Part shown: positions 17,976 to 27,367 of the stretch, piece by piece
How the letters are laid out: every line of letters starts with the position of its first letter
Position numbering within the stretch: the stretch's first letter is position 1
Assembly: GCF_020381325.1 (NCBI RefSeq)
Contig: NZ_JAGSPI010000016.1
Location: forward strand, 1 to 39,292
Source: Providencia vermicola
GTDB taxonomy: Bacteria > Pseudomonadota > Gammaproteobacteria > Enterobacterales > Enterobacteriaceae
Length of the DNA: 39,292 bases
Direction of reading: 5' to 3'
Made by a program: the position numbers and the translations under genes
The notes under the pieces: generated by a model
The model's input: only the letters and a program-made list of their open reading frames with translations
Told to the model about the DNA's origin: nothing
Database searches by the model: none

Positions 17976-18830
17976 TTAGCGTTGCTCCAGTTGTTGTGCT
18001 AACTTTTCAGCAAGTTCCGTGAGGGTATCTGAGGCATTGCGATGAAAGTGCATCGCAATTTCTATTTCTTGAGCAGCAGGGAAACCTTCCTCTTCTGTTA
18101 AAATGCGGTGCTGTGGCAACTTAGCTCGCAGGGGCAGTAAACTGATCCCTAAGCCATCCGTAATGGCGCTTTGAATGCCAGCCAGGCTTGAACAAGTATA
18201 AGTGATGTGCCAAGGGCGTTGCTCGTTATCTAATAACTTAAACATATCATTGCGATATAAGCCATTTTCAGGGAAAACGATAAGCGGGACAGAATCATTA
18301 TTGAGTAATTGACGTTGATTGCTTGTTAACCAGCATAATGGTTCAGGCCAGCAGTAATCACTTTTAAATTCCCCTTTTTTCTGTTTAACGATGATTAAGT
18401 CTAATTCCCCATGTTGATAGCGCTGATGGAGCTGGCGGCTTAAACCGCTCGTGACTTCTAAGCGCACATTGGGGTTTTCTTGCATAAAGGCGGCAAGGGT
18501 AGGGGTAACTTGCCCTGATGCCAGATCTTCAGGAAAACCAAGACGAAGCGTGTGGATCACCGCACTGCCCGTGATCTTCATAAAAAATGTGTCGTTTAAT
18601 GCTAAGATTTTTTTCGCATAGCTAAGCAGGATTTCACCCGTTTCGGTCAACGTTAAGATACGGTGGCCTCGAACAAACAATGGATACCCCACTAGAGTTT
18701 CTAAGCGTTGAATTTGCTGACTCAATGTAGATTGCGTTGAATTTAAATGCTGTGAAGCCACAGTGAAATTCCCTGTTTCAGCAACGACGACAAAGGTGTT
18801 CAACAGGACTAAATTGAGCAACGGATTCAT
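17976..18830 (-). CDS. LysR-family regulator (divergent from ankyrin/deaminase/MFS operon)
   Basis: This is a LysR-type regulator of 284 residues. The N-terminal HTH is LNTFVVVAETGNFTVASQHLN followed by STQSTLSQQIQRLE (about residues 8-45). The effector domain includes LRLGFPEDLASG, DLIIVKQ and AITDGLGISLLP. It is transcribed away from the ankyrin-repeat gene across only 84 bases and is followed by the coupled NTF2-like gene. A T-N11-A palindrome lies in the gap at 18854-18870, so it is likely to control the divergent operon and itself. The effector is unknown; the downstream deaminase and CynX-type carrier hint at a nitrogenous base or small anion. Confidence 0.92.
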   Translation of the reverse strand: MNPLLNLVLLNTFVVVAETGNFTVASQHLNSTQSTLSQQIQRLETLVGYPLFVRGHRILTLTETGEILLSYAKKILALNDTFFMKITGSAVIHTLRLGFPEDLASGQVTPTLAAFMQENPNVRLEVTSGLSRQLHQRYQHGELDLIIVKQKKGEFKSDYCWPEPLCWLTSNQRQLLNNDSVPLIVFPENGLYRNDMFKLLDNEQRPWHITYTCSSLAGIQSAITDGLGISLLPLRAKLPQHRILTEEEGFPAAQEIEIAMHFHRNASDTLTELAEKLAQQLEQR

Positions 18831-18853
18831 TTATTTAATACCTATCATTTGGT

Positions 18854-18870
18854 TATTTAATTTCTAAATA
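18854..18870. promoter_or_regulatory. Candidate LysR box in the 84-bp divergent gap
   Basis: TATTTA-N5-TAAATA contains a T-N11-A core centred between the two divergent start codons. The placement suits a LysR operator, though the AT-rich setting makes chance symmetry possible. Confidence 0.4.
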
Positions 18871-18914
18871 GCATACTTTTTGAGTAGATTAAATAGATGA
18901 GAAGGAGATAAATC

Positions 18915-19601
18915 ATGAAAACAACATTGTTACGTGTTAAGTGGTTGGTTTATTTACTGGGTATTCTTTCAATTTCATTGATATTTATGGTGAAAGGAAT
19001 GGCAACATCACAATCTAATACGCTGGTTAGCGCGGCTGAGCAAGGCAATTTATACCAAGTTCAAACGCTAATTGAGCAAGGAGCTAACATCGAACAACGG
19101 GATTTGCGCCAACGTACCCCATTAATGGCCGCTACTCATGAAAACCGTGTGGATGTGGCGCGCTACTTAATTGAGCACGGCGCAGATGTGAATGCGAAGG
19201 ATAATATGCAAGATTCACCGTACCTCTATGCAGGGGCGCGTGGGCTGCAAGATATTTTATTATTAACCCTGAAAAATGGGGCTGATTTAAACAGTACCAA
19301 CCGTTATGGCGGTACGGCGTTGATCCCTGCGTCAGAACGTGGCCATATCGACACGGTCAAAACCTTGATTGATGCGGGTGTGGACGTAAACCATATTAAT
19401 CGCCTCGGGTGGACGGCATTGATTGAAGCGATTATTTTGGGGGATGGTAGCGACAAATATGCGCAGATTGTCACGCTGTTGATTGATGGCGGCGCTGATG
19501 TGAACTTGGCGGATGGCTCAGGGATTTCGCCTTTAACATTAGCAAAAAGTAAAGGTTACCGTAACTTGATTGAAATTCTTGAAAAAGCGGGAGCGAAATA
19601 A
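18915..19601 (+). CDS. Membrane-anchored ankyrin-repeat protein
   Basis: This is a 228-residue protein. An N-terminal hydrophobic segment (about residues 10-27) acts as a signal anchor or signal peptide. Five to six ankyrin repeats follow (about 36-226), with clear TPLMAATHENRVDVARYLIEHGADVNAKD-type and TALIPASERGHIDTVKTLIDAGVDVN-type units. Ankyrin repeats mediate protein binding. The repeats probably face the periplasm if the N-terminus is a signal anchor. AAGGAGAT lies before the start. The stop codon overlaps the deaminase start (ATAATG), showing tight coupling. Its partner is unknown; the genetic link suggests a role with the deaminase and transporter. Confidence 0.88.
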   Translation: MKTTLLRVKWLVYLLGILSISLIFMVKGMATSQSNTLVSAAEQGNLYQVQTLIEQGANIEQRDLRQRTPLMAATHENRVDVARYLIEHGADVNAKDNMQDSPYLYAGARGLQDILLLTLKNGADLNSTNRYGGTALIPASERGHIDTVKTLIDAGVDVNHINRLGWTALIEAIILGDGSDKYAQIVTLLIDGGADVNLADGSGISPLTLAKSKGYRNLIEILEKAGAK

Positions 19602-20065
19602 TGTCGGATAGGCAATTTTTACAGCAGGCGGTTTTGCTTGCTGAAGAAAATGTACAGGCGGGCGGTCGCCCATTTGGTGCTGTTGTTGTTAGAGAAGGTC
19701 AAGTAGTGGCAACAGGGGTAAATCAAATGCTTGAATTACACGACCCCACTGCGCACGCGGAATTAATGGCATTACGCCGAGCGGGGAAGGCATTGAACCG
19801 CGTTAAACTGGATGATTGTATTGTCTACGCCAGTGGGCAACCCTGCCCAATGTGCCTTGCAGCAATGCGCATGGCAGGGGTTTCTCGTGTGGTATATGGT
19901 TATTCAAACCAAGATGCAGAGCCCTTTGGCTTATCAACCGCGGAAATTGCTAAGGCGTTACGTGTGGCACCTGAGCAACAATTGGGTTTTAAATTTGAGC
20001 AATTAAGGCCAAATGATGCACCGCGCTCAGCGCTGTACCAAATGTGGTGGGAACAGCAAAAATAA
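19601..20065 (+). CDS. Cytidine/deoxycytidylate-fold nucleoside or base deaminase
   Basis: This is a zinc-dependent deaminase of the CDA superfamily, 154 residues. The zinc and catalytic motifs are HAE (H52, E54) and PCPMC (C82, C85), with the TadA/guanine-deaminase style LAAMRMAGVSRVVYGYSNQDAEPFGL downstream. The size and the F-G-L tail resemble guanine deaminase (GuaD-type) or other free-base deaminases more than tRNA deaminase TadA, but the substrate is not certain. Its start overlaps the ankyrin stop, and its own stop shares a base with the MFS start (TAATG), so the three genes form one translational unit. Confidence 0.87.
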   Translation: MSDRQFLQQAVLLAEENVQAGGRPFGAVVVREGQVVATGVNQMLELHDPTAHAELMALRRAGKALNRVKLDDCIVYASGQPCPMCLAAMRMAGVSRVVYGYSNQDAEPFGLSTAEIAKALRVAPEQQLGFKFEQLRPNDAPRSALYQMWWEQQK

Positions 20066-21246
20066 TGGGTAAAACAGGGTCGAATTCTCTCGCGTTAGTG
20101 GTCACTATTGTATTAGTTGGGCTGAATTTACGGCCCTTTATGACAGGCCCCGGCCCTGTCGTCGACAATATTATTCACACTACAGGAATGAGCTACCAAA
20201 GCATTTCGCTCCTGACGTTATTGCCCATGTTATTGATGGGGATTGGTGCATTGGTTGTCCCCGCATTAAACCAACGAATAGGCGAGCGAAGCGGAATTGC
20301 TTTGGCGATGTTATTGCTATTTTTTGGCTCTTTTTTCCGCAATTTTGCCGAAAATGGTCACATATTATTGTTTACAGCATTTTTGTGTGGTGCCGGCGCC
20401 GCTTATATTCAAGCGGTTTTTCCTGGTTTTATTAAAGCGCATTTTCCACAAAAAATGGCCATGATGACGGGGCTCTATTCTGCAACGTTAATGGCGGGCG
20501 GCGCGATAGGCGCACAGTTAACCCCTATTTTAGAAAGTGTAACAGGCCATTGGCAAAGAGCTTTGGCATGGTTAGCCCTCCCTGCGTTGATCGCGTTAAT
20601 TGCTATCCTACTAAATATTCGCACGATGAATAAAACTAGCGTTGGTCACGTTTCCGTATTCGCGTTCTTTAAAAAGCCACGGGCTTGGTTATTGATGGCG
20701 GGGTTTGGGTTGATCAATGCAGGTTATGGAACAGTGGTAACGTGGTTAGCGCCTTTTTTCCAAGAACAGGGAATGAGTGCTGCACAAAGTGGCTCTTTTG
20801 TTGCCATGCTGACGGTGTTTCAGGCCTTATCAGCGCTGATGATCCCTGTACTCGCTTCTCACAATATCGATCGTCGTTTCTGGCTTATTGCGACGTTAAG
20901 TTGCCAAGCCATCGGGTTTATTGGGTTAATGCTGTTTGCCCGTGATGTGCCTTTCTTATGGATAGCATTATTAGGTGTTGGGTTAGGTGGCTGTTTTGCA
21001 CTTAGCATTATTACGGCACTGGATCATATTCCCCACCCGATGAGTGCGGGAGCATTGACGGCATTAATGCAAGCGGGCGGGTTTATTATCGCGGCATTTG
21101 GCCCACTACTCGCGGCATGGTTACACCAGTTAAGCCAAAGTTTCACTTGGGTGTGGGGGATGCATGTTATTTTTGTTGTCGTGACATTGCTGCTTTATTT
21201 GCGTTTAAACCCGAAAGGATATAGCCAAATCTTCGCTTTAAAATAA
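20065..21246 (+). CDS. CynX/NimT-family MFS transporter
   Basis: This is an inner-membrane major-facilitator protein of the CynX/NimT group, 393 residues from ATG 20065, with about 12 hydrophobic helices. The family signature LNLRPFMTGPGPVVDNI lies in helix 1, and motif-A-like GIGALVVPALNQRIGERSG follows helix 2. The frame is open from 20044, but 20065 is preferred because TAATG couples it to the deaminase stop. It probably carries a small organic anion or a base related to the deaminase reaction. Direction and substrate are not visible in the sequence. Confidence 0.88.
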   Translation: MGKTGSNSLALVVTIVLVGLNLRPFMTGPGPVVDNIIHTTGMSYQSISLLTLLPMLLMGIGALVVPALNQRIGERSGIALAMLLLFFGSFFRNFAENGHILLFTAFLCGAGAAYIQAVFPGFIKAHFPQKMAMMTGLYSATLMAGGAIGAQLTPILESVTGHWQRALAWLALPALIALIAILLNIRTMNKTSVGHVSVFAFFKKPRAWLLMAGFGLINAGYGTVVTWLAPFFQEQGMSAAQSGSFVAMLTVFQALSALMIPVLASHNIDRRFWLIATLSCQAIGFIGLMLFARDVPFLWIALLGVGLGGCFALSIITALDHIPHPMSAGALTALMQAGGFIIAAFGPLLAAWLHQLSQSFTWVWGMHVIFVVVTLLLYLRLNPKGYSQIFALK

Positions 21247-21266
21247 AAACTCCCCTTTATTTTATT

Positions 21267-21285
21267 GCGAATGATAATTATTGTT
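21267..21285. promoter_or_regulatory. Fur box upstream of the AraC-type regulator
   Basis: GCGAATGATAATTATTGTT matches 14 of 19 positions of the Fur consensus by eye. It lies 58 bases before the regulator start at 21343, and the adjacent genes are for ferric siderophore uptake. Confidence 0.75.
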
Positions 21286-21342
21286 ATTTTGGTGTTTTTT
21301 TGCCAAGATAGCGGCATATTTGTTCATTTCACAAGAGCTATT

Positions 21343-22212
21343 ATGTCGCAACACATCGAAAAAGCCTTCACTCAAGCACACTCAACACATGAAGAGCACT
21401 GTGTCGGGGAGTTTATTCGGGTTCGCCGAGGGGAGTTTTCCATTAACCGTGACTTAGGAATTGAGGAAGAACAGAGTGCAGGGTTAAAGATTGTGGCTAT
21501 TCACCAAGGTATGATGGCATGCCATAGTAGTGCAGGGCAACGGGTTGATGTGAACTCGCCGTCACTGATTTTATCTAGCAGCGCAAACAGCTACCAGCTG
21601 AATAACCAGTTTTATAGTCAGCAGCCCATGAAATACACTATAATTGATATTTCGCCTCAATGGCTAGAGTTGCAACAACTCAAATTACCGGCATCTTGCT
21701 ATCACCCCCACAAACCCCAACTATTGCGCTTGGCTATACCGCCCAATGTGTTGGCGATGACGCATCAACTCTTTAGCCAGCCGATCCACTCCGCTGTTCG
21801 CCAACTTTATTTAGGGGCAAAAGTTGCCGAAATTACGGCATTGTGTTTGCATCATTCATTATCTCATCAAGAAAGCCACTCGTTGACCACACTGCGACAG
21901 AGAGACATTGATAATTTGTATGCAGCAAAAGAGATATTGATTCAGGAAATGGAATCTCCGCCAAGTTTAGATGAGTTAGCCAAAAGATTGGGGCTAAATA
22001 CCCGTAAATTAACGCAAGGGTTCCGCCAGTTATTTGGCAATAGCATTTATGGTTGGTTACAGGAATATCGGTTAGAAACTGCATTCCAATTACTGAGTTT
22101 AAATGATGCCAATATTTCAACGGTAGCCTACCAAGTTGGTTATACCCCTGCTCATTTCTCCGTCGCATTTCGTAAACGTTTTGGCATTTCCCCTAATCAA
22201 TTGAAAAAATAA
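21343..22212 (+). CDS. AraC-family regulator of siderophore uptake (PchR/YbtA-like)
   Basis: This is an AraC/XylS-type activator, 289 residues from ATG 21343. The open frame extends back to 21265, but the extra 26 codons overlap the Fur box, so the later start, with AAGAG upstream, is favoured. The C-terminal double HTH is clear: PPSLDELAKRLGLNTRKLTQGFRQLFG and ISTVAYQVGYTPAHFSVAFRKRFGISPNQLKK, typical of PchR/YbtA siderophore-sensing activators. The N-terminal half would bind a ferric siderophore. It lies just upstream of a TonB-dependent receptor gene on the same strand, and both have Fur boxes. Likely role: activates the receptor gene when its siderophore is present. Confidence 0.9.
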   Translation: MSQHIEKAFTQAHSTHEEHCVGEFIRVRRGEFSINRDLGIEEEQSAGLKIVAIHQGMMACHSSAGQRVDVNSPSLILSSSANSYQLNNQFYSQQPMKYTIIDISPQWLELQQLKLPASCYHPHKPQLLRLAIPPNVLAMTHQLFSQPIHSAVRQLYLGAKVAEITALCLHHSLSHQESHSLTTLRQRDIDNLYAAKEILIQEMESPPSLDELAKRLGLNTRKLTQGFRQLFGNSIYGWLQEYRLETAFQLLSLNDANISTVAYQVGYTPAHFSVAFRKRFGISPNQLKK

Positions 22213-22277
22213 AATCAGTTCACCGGATAACTATAGACAAATTCCGGCGGTCGAAAGTATCCCCTGCCATTAATTGC

Positions 22278-22296
22278 TAAATTGATAACAATTATC
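22278..22296. promoter_or_regulatory. Fur box upstream of the siderophore receptor
   Basis: TAAATTGATAACAATTATC matches 14 of 19 Fur consensus positions. A second register six bases downstream matches 13 of 19, the overlapping pattern usual for strong Fur sites. It ends 23 bases before the receptor start. Confidence 0.8.
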
Positions 22297-22319
22297 ATTT
22301 AACTTTTTAAGGGTAGGAA

Positions 22320-24461
22320 ATGCTGTCCACGTCTAACATCAAATCATTCGGGATCTCCCGTCTAACGCCTTGTGCGCTACTATGTGCAACTGCAAGTTGG
22401 TCTTTGATGGCATATGCTGCGCCCACAGTGCAACCCAAGCACGACGTCATTCAAGTGACAGCATCTTCGGCTTCAGATGATGACTATATCGAACCTGGCG
22501 TCACGACATTAGGCAAAATAGCGCTTAAGCCACGAGAAGTGGCACAGTCGGTGAGTGTGATAGACAGAGAGCAAATCGAGAAACAGAATCTCCAAACCCT
22601 TAATGATGTTATGCAACGTGCAACAGGAGTGACCAGTGCACCTTATGTGAAGCTGACCACCGCTTATTATGTGCGAGGTTTCCAAATCGATTCCTTCGAA
22701 ATTGATGGGGTGCCAGCTCTGTTAGGGAATATGGCAAGTTCACCTCAAGATATGGCGGTGTATGAGCGGGTTGAAATTTTACGTGGCTCAAATGGCTTAT
22801 TGCACGGCATGGGAAATCCTGCGGCAACGGTCAATATGGTGCGCAAACATGCACCGAAAGAGAATATGGCAAAACTGAGCCTCAGTGCGGGCAGTTGGGA
22901 TCGCTACCGTGGTGAAGTGGATGTGGGCGGCTTACTCAATGACTCAGGTTCAGTGCGCGGGCGCTTTGTAATGGCATGGGAAGATAAAGATTACTTCTAT
23001 GATGTGTCTGACCAACAAACTCGTCTGATGTACGGTACGGTCGATATCGATATCACCTCAGACACATTGTTACGTATGGGGGCTCAGTTCCAAACCATTG
23101 ATTCAGTAACCAATATGGCGGGTGTACCGATGGGGAAAGATGGCAGCGATTTGCACCTTCCACGTAAAACCTATTTGGATGTGGACTGGGATCGCTTCAA
23201 ATGGGACACCTCACGCAGCTTTGCGGGTATTGAGCACCGAATCAATGATAACTGGCAATATAAATTAAATGCTGAATATCAACATGTTAATGCACGTCTC
23301 TTGTATGCAGGGGCATGGGGTAATATTGACCCAGCCACAGGTGATGGGGCTATGTTGATGGGGGGCGCCTATAAATTCCGCAATGAGCAAACCAGTTTAG
23401 ACACCAGCTTAAATGGCAAAGTGGATGGCTGGGGCTTAAAGCATGATGTCATTGTGGGCGCGAGTTATTCCCATGCCAGCGAAAAGCAATACAGTGCCGA
23501 TCTTGACCCTGCGTTAAATGTCCCTGTGAATGTGTATCGCTGGGATCCGCACAGTGTGCCGAAACCGAAAATAGGTGCCTACAGCTCTGCTGGTGCTACT
23601 AAAACTACTCAAAAAGGTCTGTATGGAATGAGCCGCATTAAGGTGATTGAGCCTGTGACGGTCATTGTTGGGGCGCGTGACAGTTGGTGGGAGGTAAAAA
23701 CACCAACGGCGAATTTCACAGAAAATGGCCGCATTACTCCTTACGGTGGCGTGATTTGGGATTTTGCCCCGCAATGGTCTTGGTACAACAGCTATTCCAC
23801 AGTGTACCAACCTCAAACAGGGAAAACATGGAGCGGTAAAATGCTCAAACCTGTTGAAGGCCAAACCTTAGAAACAGGGATTAAAGGTTCCTTGCTAAAT
23901 GGCAGCTTAAATTTATCGGGTGCGGTTTACCAAATTGATATTAAAAATAACCCACAAATCGACCCTGAGCACCCAACGGGCGGCTTTAATAACTATTTTA
24001 TCAGTGGCGGAAAAGTGCGTAGCCAAGGCTTTGAACTCGAAGGCGTTGGATATATCACGCCATTCTGGGATTTATCCGTGGGCTATACCTATACCGACAC
24101 GAAATACCGTGATGATAGCCAACACAAAGGGGATTCTTACAATACCTTGACGCCTCGCCATATGTTACGTGTCTGGTCAAATTACGACCTACCTTGGGAT
24201 GAACGTAAGTGGAGCTTAGGCGGTGGCATGCAGGCACAAAGTGCGTATAGCACTAGCAATGGAAACGTAACATTACGCCAAGGCGGCTACGCAATTTTCA
24301 ATACGCGTCTAGGCTACCAAATTGATGAAACATGGACAGCCGCAGTGAACGTGAACAACGTGTTTGACCGTCGCTATTATTCCGGGTTGTTCTCCCCACA
24401 ATGGAATAACCGCTATGGTGACCCACGTAATGTGATGTTTACTTTGAAGGCTGATTTTTAA
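22320..24461 (+). CDS. TonB-dependent ferric-siderophore receptor
   Basis: This outer-membrane receptor of 713 residues has a signal peptide ending near residue 33, a TonB box (DVIQVTAS, residues 42-49), a plug domain ([47 protein letters not shown]) and a 22-strand barrel. It ends in FTLKADF with a C-terminal Phe, as outer-membrane proteins do. The plug sequence and size are closest in style to FhuE/FpvA-like hydroxamate or mixed-ligand receptors, but the ligand is not assigned. The start overlaps no other gene and has AAGGGTAGG just upstream. No siderophore biosynthesis genes are present, so it may use a xenosiderophore. Confidence 0.93.
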   Translation: MLSTSNIKSFGISRLTPCALLCATASWSLMAYAAPTVQPKHDVIQVTASSASDDDYIEPGVTTLGKIALKPREVAQSVSVIDREQIEKQNLQTLNDVMQRATGVTSAPYVKLTTAYYVRGFQIDSFEIDGVPALLGNMASSPQDMAVYERVEILRGSNGLLHGMGNPAATVNMVRKHAPKENMAKLSLSAGSWDRYRGEVDVGGLLNDSGSVRGRFVMAWEDKDYFYDVSDQQTRLMYGTVDIDITSDTLLRMGAQFQTIDSVTNMAGVPMGKDGSDLHLPRKTYLDVDWDRFKWDTSRSFAGIEHRINDNWQYKLNAEYQHVNARLLYAGAWGNIDPATGDGAMLMGGAYKFRNEQTSLDTSLNGKVDGWGLKHDVIVGASYSHASEKQYSADLDPALNVPVNVYRWDPHSVPKPKIGAYSSAGATKTTQKGLYGMSRIKVIEPVTVIVGARDSWWEVKTPTANFTENGRITPYGGVIWDFAPQWSWYNSYSTVYQPQTGKTWSGKMLKPVEGQTLETGIKGSLLNGSLNLSGAVYQIDIKNNPQIDPEHPTGGFNNYFISGGKVRSQGFELEGVGYITPFWDLSVGYTYTDTKYRDDSQHKGDSYNTLTPRHMLRVWSNYDLPWDERKWSLGGGMQAQSAYSTSNGNVTLRQGGYAIFNTRLGYQIDETWTAAVNVNNVFDRRYYSGLFSPQWNNRYGDPRNVMFTLKADF

Positions 24462-24712
24462 TGAAATTAGCAAGTGCCTTGTCGGTTGCTGGGACAATCA
24501 TGGGTGGTGCCGTGCTATCGATGTTGATAGCACGCTTTTACCCGTCATTAGACCCACTTAACCGATTATACGCAGCTGTTTTTCTTAGTAGTTTGGTCAC
24601 AATGGGGCTCTTAGTGTACAACCTGACAGCGCCGACTTGGCAGCGCGCATTATTACGCAGCTATGGCTGGTGGCCGTTACCACTGGCTTTTATGTTAGGG
24701 GGCATATTGTGA
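24461..24712 (+). CDS. Small inner-membrane protein of the siderophore-reduction locus
   Basis: This is an 83-residue hydrophobic protein with about three membrane segments. Its ATG overlaps the receptor stop (TAATG). The stop overlaps the GTG start of the PepSY-TM gene (GTGA). Small membrane proteins of this kind (DUF3649-like) sit beside PepSY-TM ferric reductases in FpvGHJK/FegB-type loci and may assist them. The assignment is by position and topology, not by a motif. Confidence 0.75.
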   Translation: MKLASALSVAGTIMGGAVLSMLIARFYPSLDPLNRLYAAVFLSSLVTMGLLVYNLTAPTWQRALLRSYGWWPLPLAFMLGGIL

Positions 24713-26124
24713 TCCTTCGCCAATCACCTTCTTTAGCCCATCGTTTAGATATTCTGCACCGTAGTGCAGGGGTATTTTTCGGCATTTTTTTATTTATCAT
24801 TTTATTTAGTGGTTGCTGGAGTTTAGGCAGTGATGCATTGCGCTTATGGTGGAATGATGCGCCATTATCAGGGCAAATATTACCGATAAACCAGTTGATT
24901 GCATTGCAGGTAGATGCGCAAATGATCCAATTGCCCCAAGAAAACAACCCTGTTATCACCTTTTGCCAAGGCATGGGGCAGTGTGCATCTAGCTATAGCG
25001 CCATTACAGGCAAGCTAATCGAACAAAATACCCCTGCGATGTGGTTGGTCACACTACATAAAAACCTCTTTCTTGGTTTTCCTGGGCGTATTTTCCTCAG
25101 TTTATTTGGTTTTGCATTGGCCGTTTTATTGATCACGGGGTGGTTCATTCAACGCAAGCGTATCGCTACGATGCTACGTTTACCGAGGCGAACAAGTTTA
25201 CGGTTATTTTTCCATGATTTACACAGTTGGCTGGGGCTTTGGTGTTATCCATGGCTCATTCTCTTTGCGTTGACAGGGGCTCTTTCTGGATTAGGTGCCT
25301 TAGGCACGGTTTCATTGGCACAAAGAGCCGCACCTGAATCCCCTCAAATGATTATGAAAAACTTGATGGGCGGGTTTGATACAGTAGAAACGCCGACTGA
25401 TGTTTCTGAAAACACGGTGGCATCGGTTATTACTGCGCTAGGAGAAACCGTACCCTCTTTTATTCCCCAAACGGTTGGATTTCAAGGTGAAAAGTGGATT
25501 ATCGGCGGCGTGCGAGAAGGGCAGCTTTCCACTGCCAACTTTGAACAATACCAATTTGATAGCACCAAAAAACAGCTTGTTGGTATACGTGATTCTTCTC
25601 AGCAAAGTGGGTGGACAAGGGCCTTTATTGCCGTCCAGCCTGTGCATTATGGGCAATACCAGTGGTGGCCTCAAGGTGAAAATCTGGCCAGTATTGTGCA
25701 TTTTTTGGCGGGAATCGGTGCCTTGGTATTAGTCTCGGCGGGGTTGGCTATGTGGTGCTGGCGGCGAATGGAGACCGTATTCGCGCGTTTCATTGTGGGA
25801 GGTTGTGGCGGGTTACTGCTGGCAAGTAGCGTTTTACTTGCATTGGCTCCGTGGCCGCTGTTGCTGTCATCCTATTCTTTTTTCCTGTGTTGGGCTGCCT
25901 GCTTGCTGCTGTGTTTGTTGTATAAAAATGTACGCGCTAGCTTAGCAATTATTTGTTTGTTATCAGCGAGCCTGTTATTTGCCGCATTTATTGCCTCTTC
26001 GGTTTCCCACTTAGCCCCATTTTCACGTATTGACCTCACAGTGTTATGTAGCGCAGTGGGGCTGCTTATCGGTTTTTTCGCTTGTCAGACATTGTCATGC
26101 ACAGCAAAACGTGCACGGAGTTAA
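24709..26124 (+). CDS. PepSY-associated TM protein (ferric-siderophore reductase-like)
   Basis: This is an inner-membrane PepSY-TM protein, 471 residues from GTG 24709. The frame is open from 24637 inside the previous gene, but the GTGA overlap is the typical coupled start. It has membrane helices with conserved His-bearing signatures (HRLDILHRSAGVFFGIFLFI, LHKNLFLGFPGRI, FHDLHSWLGLWCYPWLILFALTGA), a periplasmic loop domain (about residues 200-320) and four further C-terminal helices. FpvG and FoxB/FegB-like relatives reduce ferric siderophores in the periplasm or inner membrane, probably through haem held by the histidines. It is next to the receptor and permease genes. Confidence 0.87.
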   Translation: MILRQSPSLAHRLDILHRSAGVFFGIFLFIILFSGCWSLGSDALRLWWNDAPLSGQILPINQLIALQVDAQMIQLPQENNPVITFCQGMGQCASSYSAITGKLIEQNTPAMWLVTLHKNLFLGFPGRIFLSLFGFALAVLLITGWFIQRKRIATMLRLPRRTSLRLFFHDLHSWLGLWCYPWLILFALTGALSGLGALGTVSLAQRAAPESPQMIMKNLMGGFDTVETPTDVSENTVASVITALGETVPSFIPQTVGFQGEKWIIGGVREGQLSTANFEQYQFDSTKKQLVGIRDSSQQSGWTRAFIAVQPVHYGQYQWWPQGENLASIVHFLAGIGALVLVSAGLAMWCWRRMETVFARFIVGGCGGLLLASSVLLALAPWPLLLSSYSFFLCWAACLLLCLLYKNVRASLAIICLLSASLLFAAFIASSVSHLAPFSRIDLTVLCSAVGLLIGFFACQTLSCTAKRARS

Positions 26125-26125
26125 T

Positions 26126-27349
26126 ATGAAAGATCTTTTACAAAATAAACAGTTAGTGTTGACACTTGGCCTGCTTTACCTTGCCCAAGGGATCCCAATG
26201 GGTATTGCGATGGACGCATTGCCAACTTTTTTACGCCATGATGGCGGGGAATTGAAAGTCTTGGCATTTTTACCACTGGTGGGCTTGCCATGGGTGGTAA
26301 AATTTCTATGGGCATCATTTGTGGATAACCATTGGGGCAAAAAGCTTGGTCGCCGAAAAAGCTGGATCATTCCAATGCAAATTATTGTTACTCTGACGAT
26401 GTTTGCACTGAGTACATTAGGTTTATCTGTTGAAAATGCACTCCCTTGTGTGGTGTTGTTATTTGTTGCTTCACTGGCAAGTGCGACGCAGGATATTGCA
26501 ACTGACGGAATGGCCGCTGAACAAGTGAGTAGCTCAATGTTATCAAAAATCAATGCAGTGCAGATTGCAGGTGTGATGGCTGGCTTCTTTATTGGTGGTG
26601 CCGGTTTAATGATTATGAGTGAAAGCTTAGGGCAGCATATGGCATTGGGAGTTTTAGCCTGCGTGCCATTAGTGAGCTTATTTTTTATCTTGTTTTGTCC
26701 TTTAAAAAATACCGTGATATCGACAAGTTCTAATGAAAAAGCGAGTTTATTCAAAACGTTTAAACGCCGTGGAGCACTGCGCTTATTGTTATTGACCTTA
26801 TTATCTGCAGTGACGGCGGTTTCAGGGTTTGGTTTGGCAAAACTGTTTTTAAACGATGCAGGATGGTCGTTGGCGCAAATTGGCAAAATGGGGATGGCTG
26901 GTGGTCTAGTTACCCTAGTATTAGGGTGCGGTGGTGGTGCATGGCTGATTAGTAAGATTGGCGTTTGGCGTGCTTTTTCGTTTGGTTTATTGTTTGCACT
27001 GATTTCCTCTTTATTGTGGATGTTGCAGTCGTTTAACGGGGTTTCCATTAGCATGGTTGCACTGTGTATTACTTTTGGCTCATTATCTGCTGGAATTACA
27101 TCGGTAGCGATCATGACGGCAGGGATGCAATTTGCCTCACAATATCATCAAGCGGGAACGGATATGACAGCGGTACAGAGCACAAGGGATATCGGTGAAC
27201 TTGCTAGTTCAATGATGCTAGTGGGGCTCACTGCTGCGGTTGGTTATTCAGGGGGCTTTATTTTAGGCGCATCAATTGCGTTGGTTGCACTTTTTGTGAC
27301 CTTTTCACATTATCGTTATGTGCAACAATTGGCATCAGAACAAGTTTAA
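26126..27349 (+). CDS. RhtX/FptX-family siderophore permease (MFS)
   Basis: This is an inner-membrane permease, 407 residues from ATG 26126, with GGAG nine bases upstream (the frame is open from 26030 inside the previous gene). It has about 12 helices and typical RhtX/FptX features: LYLAQGIPMGIAMDALPTFLR in helix 1 and VVKFLWASFVDNHWGKKLGRRKSWI in the helix 2-3 loop. Single-protein permeases of this family carry intact ferric siderophores (rhizobactin, pyochelin) across the inner membrane, replacing an ABC transporter. It completes the uptake module begun by the TonB receptor. A 312-codon antisense frame within it is a composition artefact. Confidence 0.9.
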   Translation: MKDLLQNKQLVLTLGLLYLAQGIPMGIAMDALPTFLRHDGGELKVLAFLPLVGLPWVVKFLWASFVDNHWGKKLGRRKSWIIPMQIIVTLTMFALSTLGLSVENALPCVVLLFVASLASATQDIATDGMAAEQVSSSMLSKINAVQIAGVMAGFFIGGAGLMIMSESLGQHMALGVLACVPLVSLFFILFCPLKNTVISTSSNEKASLFKTFKRRGALRLLLLTLLSAVTAVSGFGLAKLFLNDAGWSLAQIGKMGMAGGLVTLVLGCGGGAWLISKIGVWRAFSFGLLFALISSLLWMLQSFNGVSISMVALCITFGSLSAGITSVAIMTAGMQFASQYHQAGTDMTAVQSTRDIGELASSMMLVGLTAAVGYSGGFILGASIALVALFVTFSHYRYVQQLASEQV

Positions 27350-27367
27350 GCTGGTAAAATAGACGGA

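Noticed and set aside
26176-27114. 312-codon minus-strand open frame
   Set aside because: It lies wholly inside the RhtX/FptX-type permease gene, has no plausible start signal and a low-complexity Asn/Pro/Ile composition typical of an antisense shadow.
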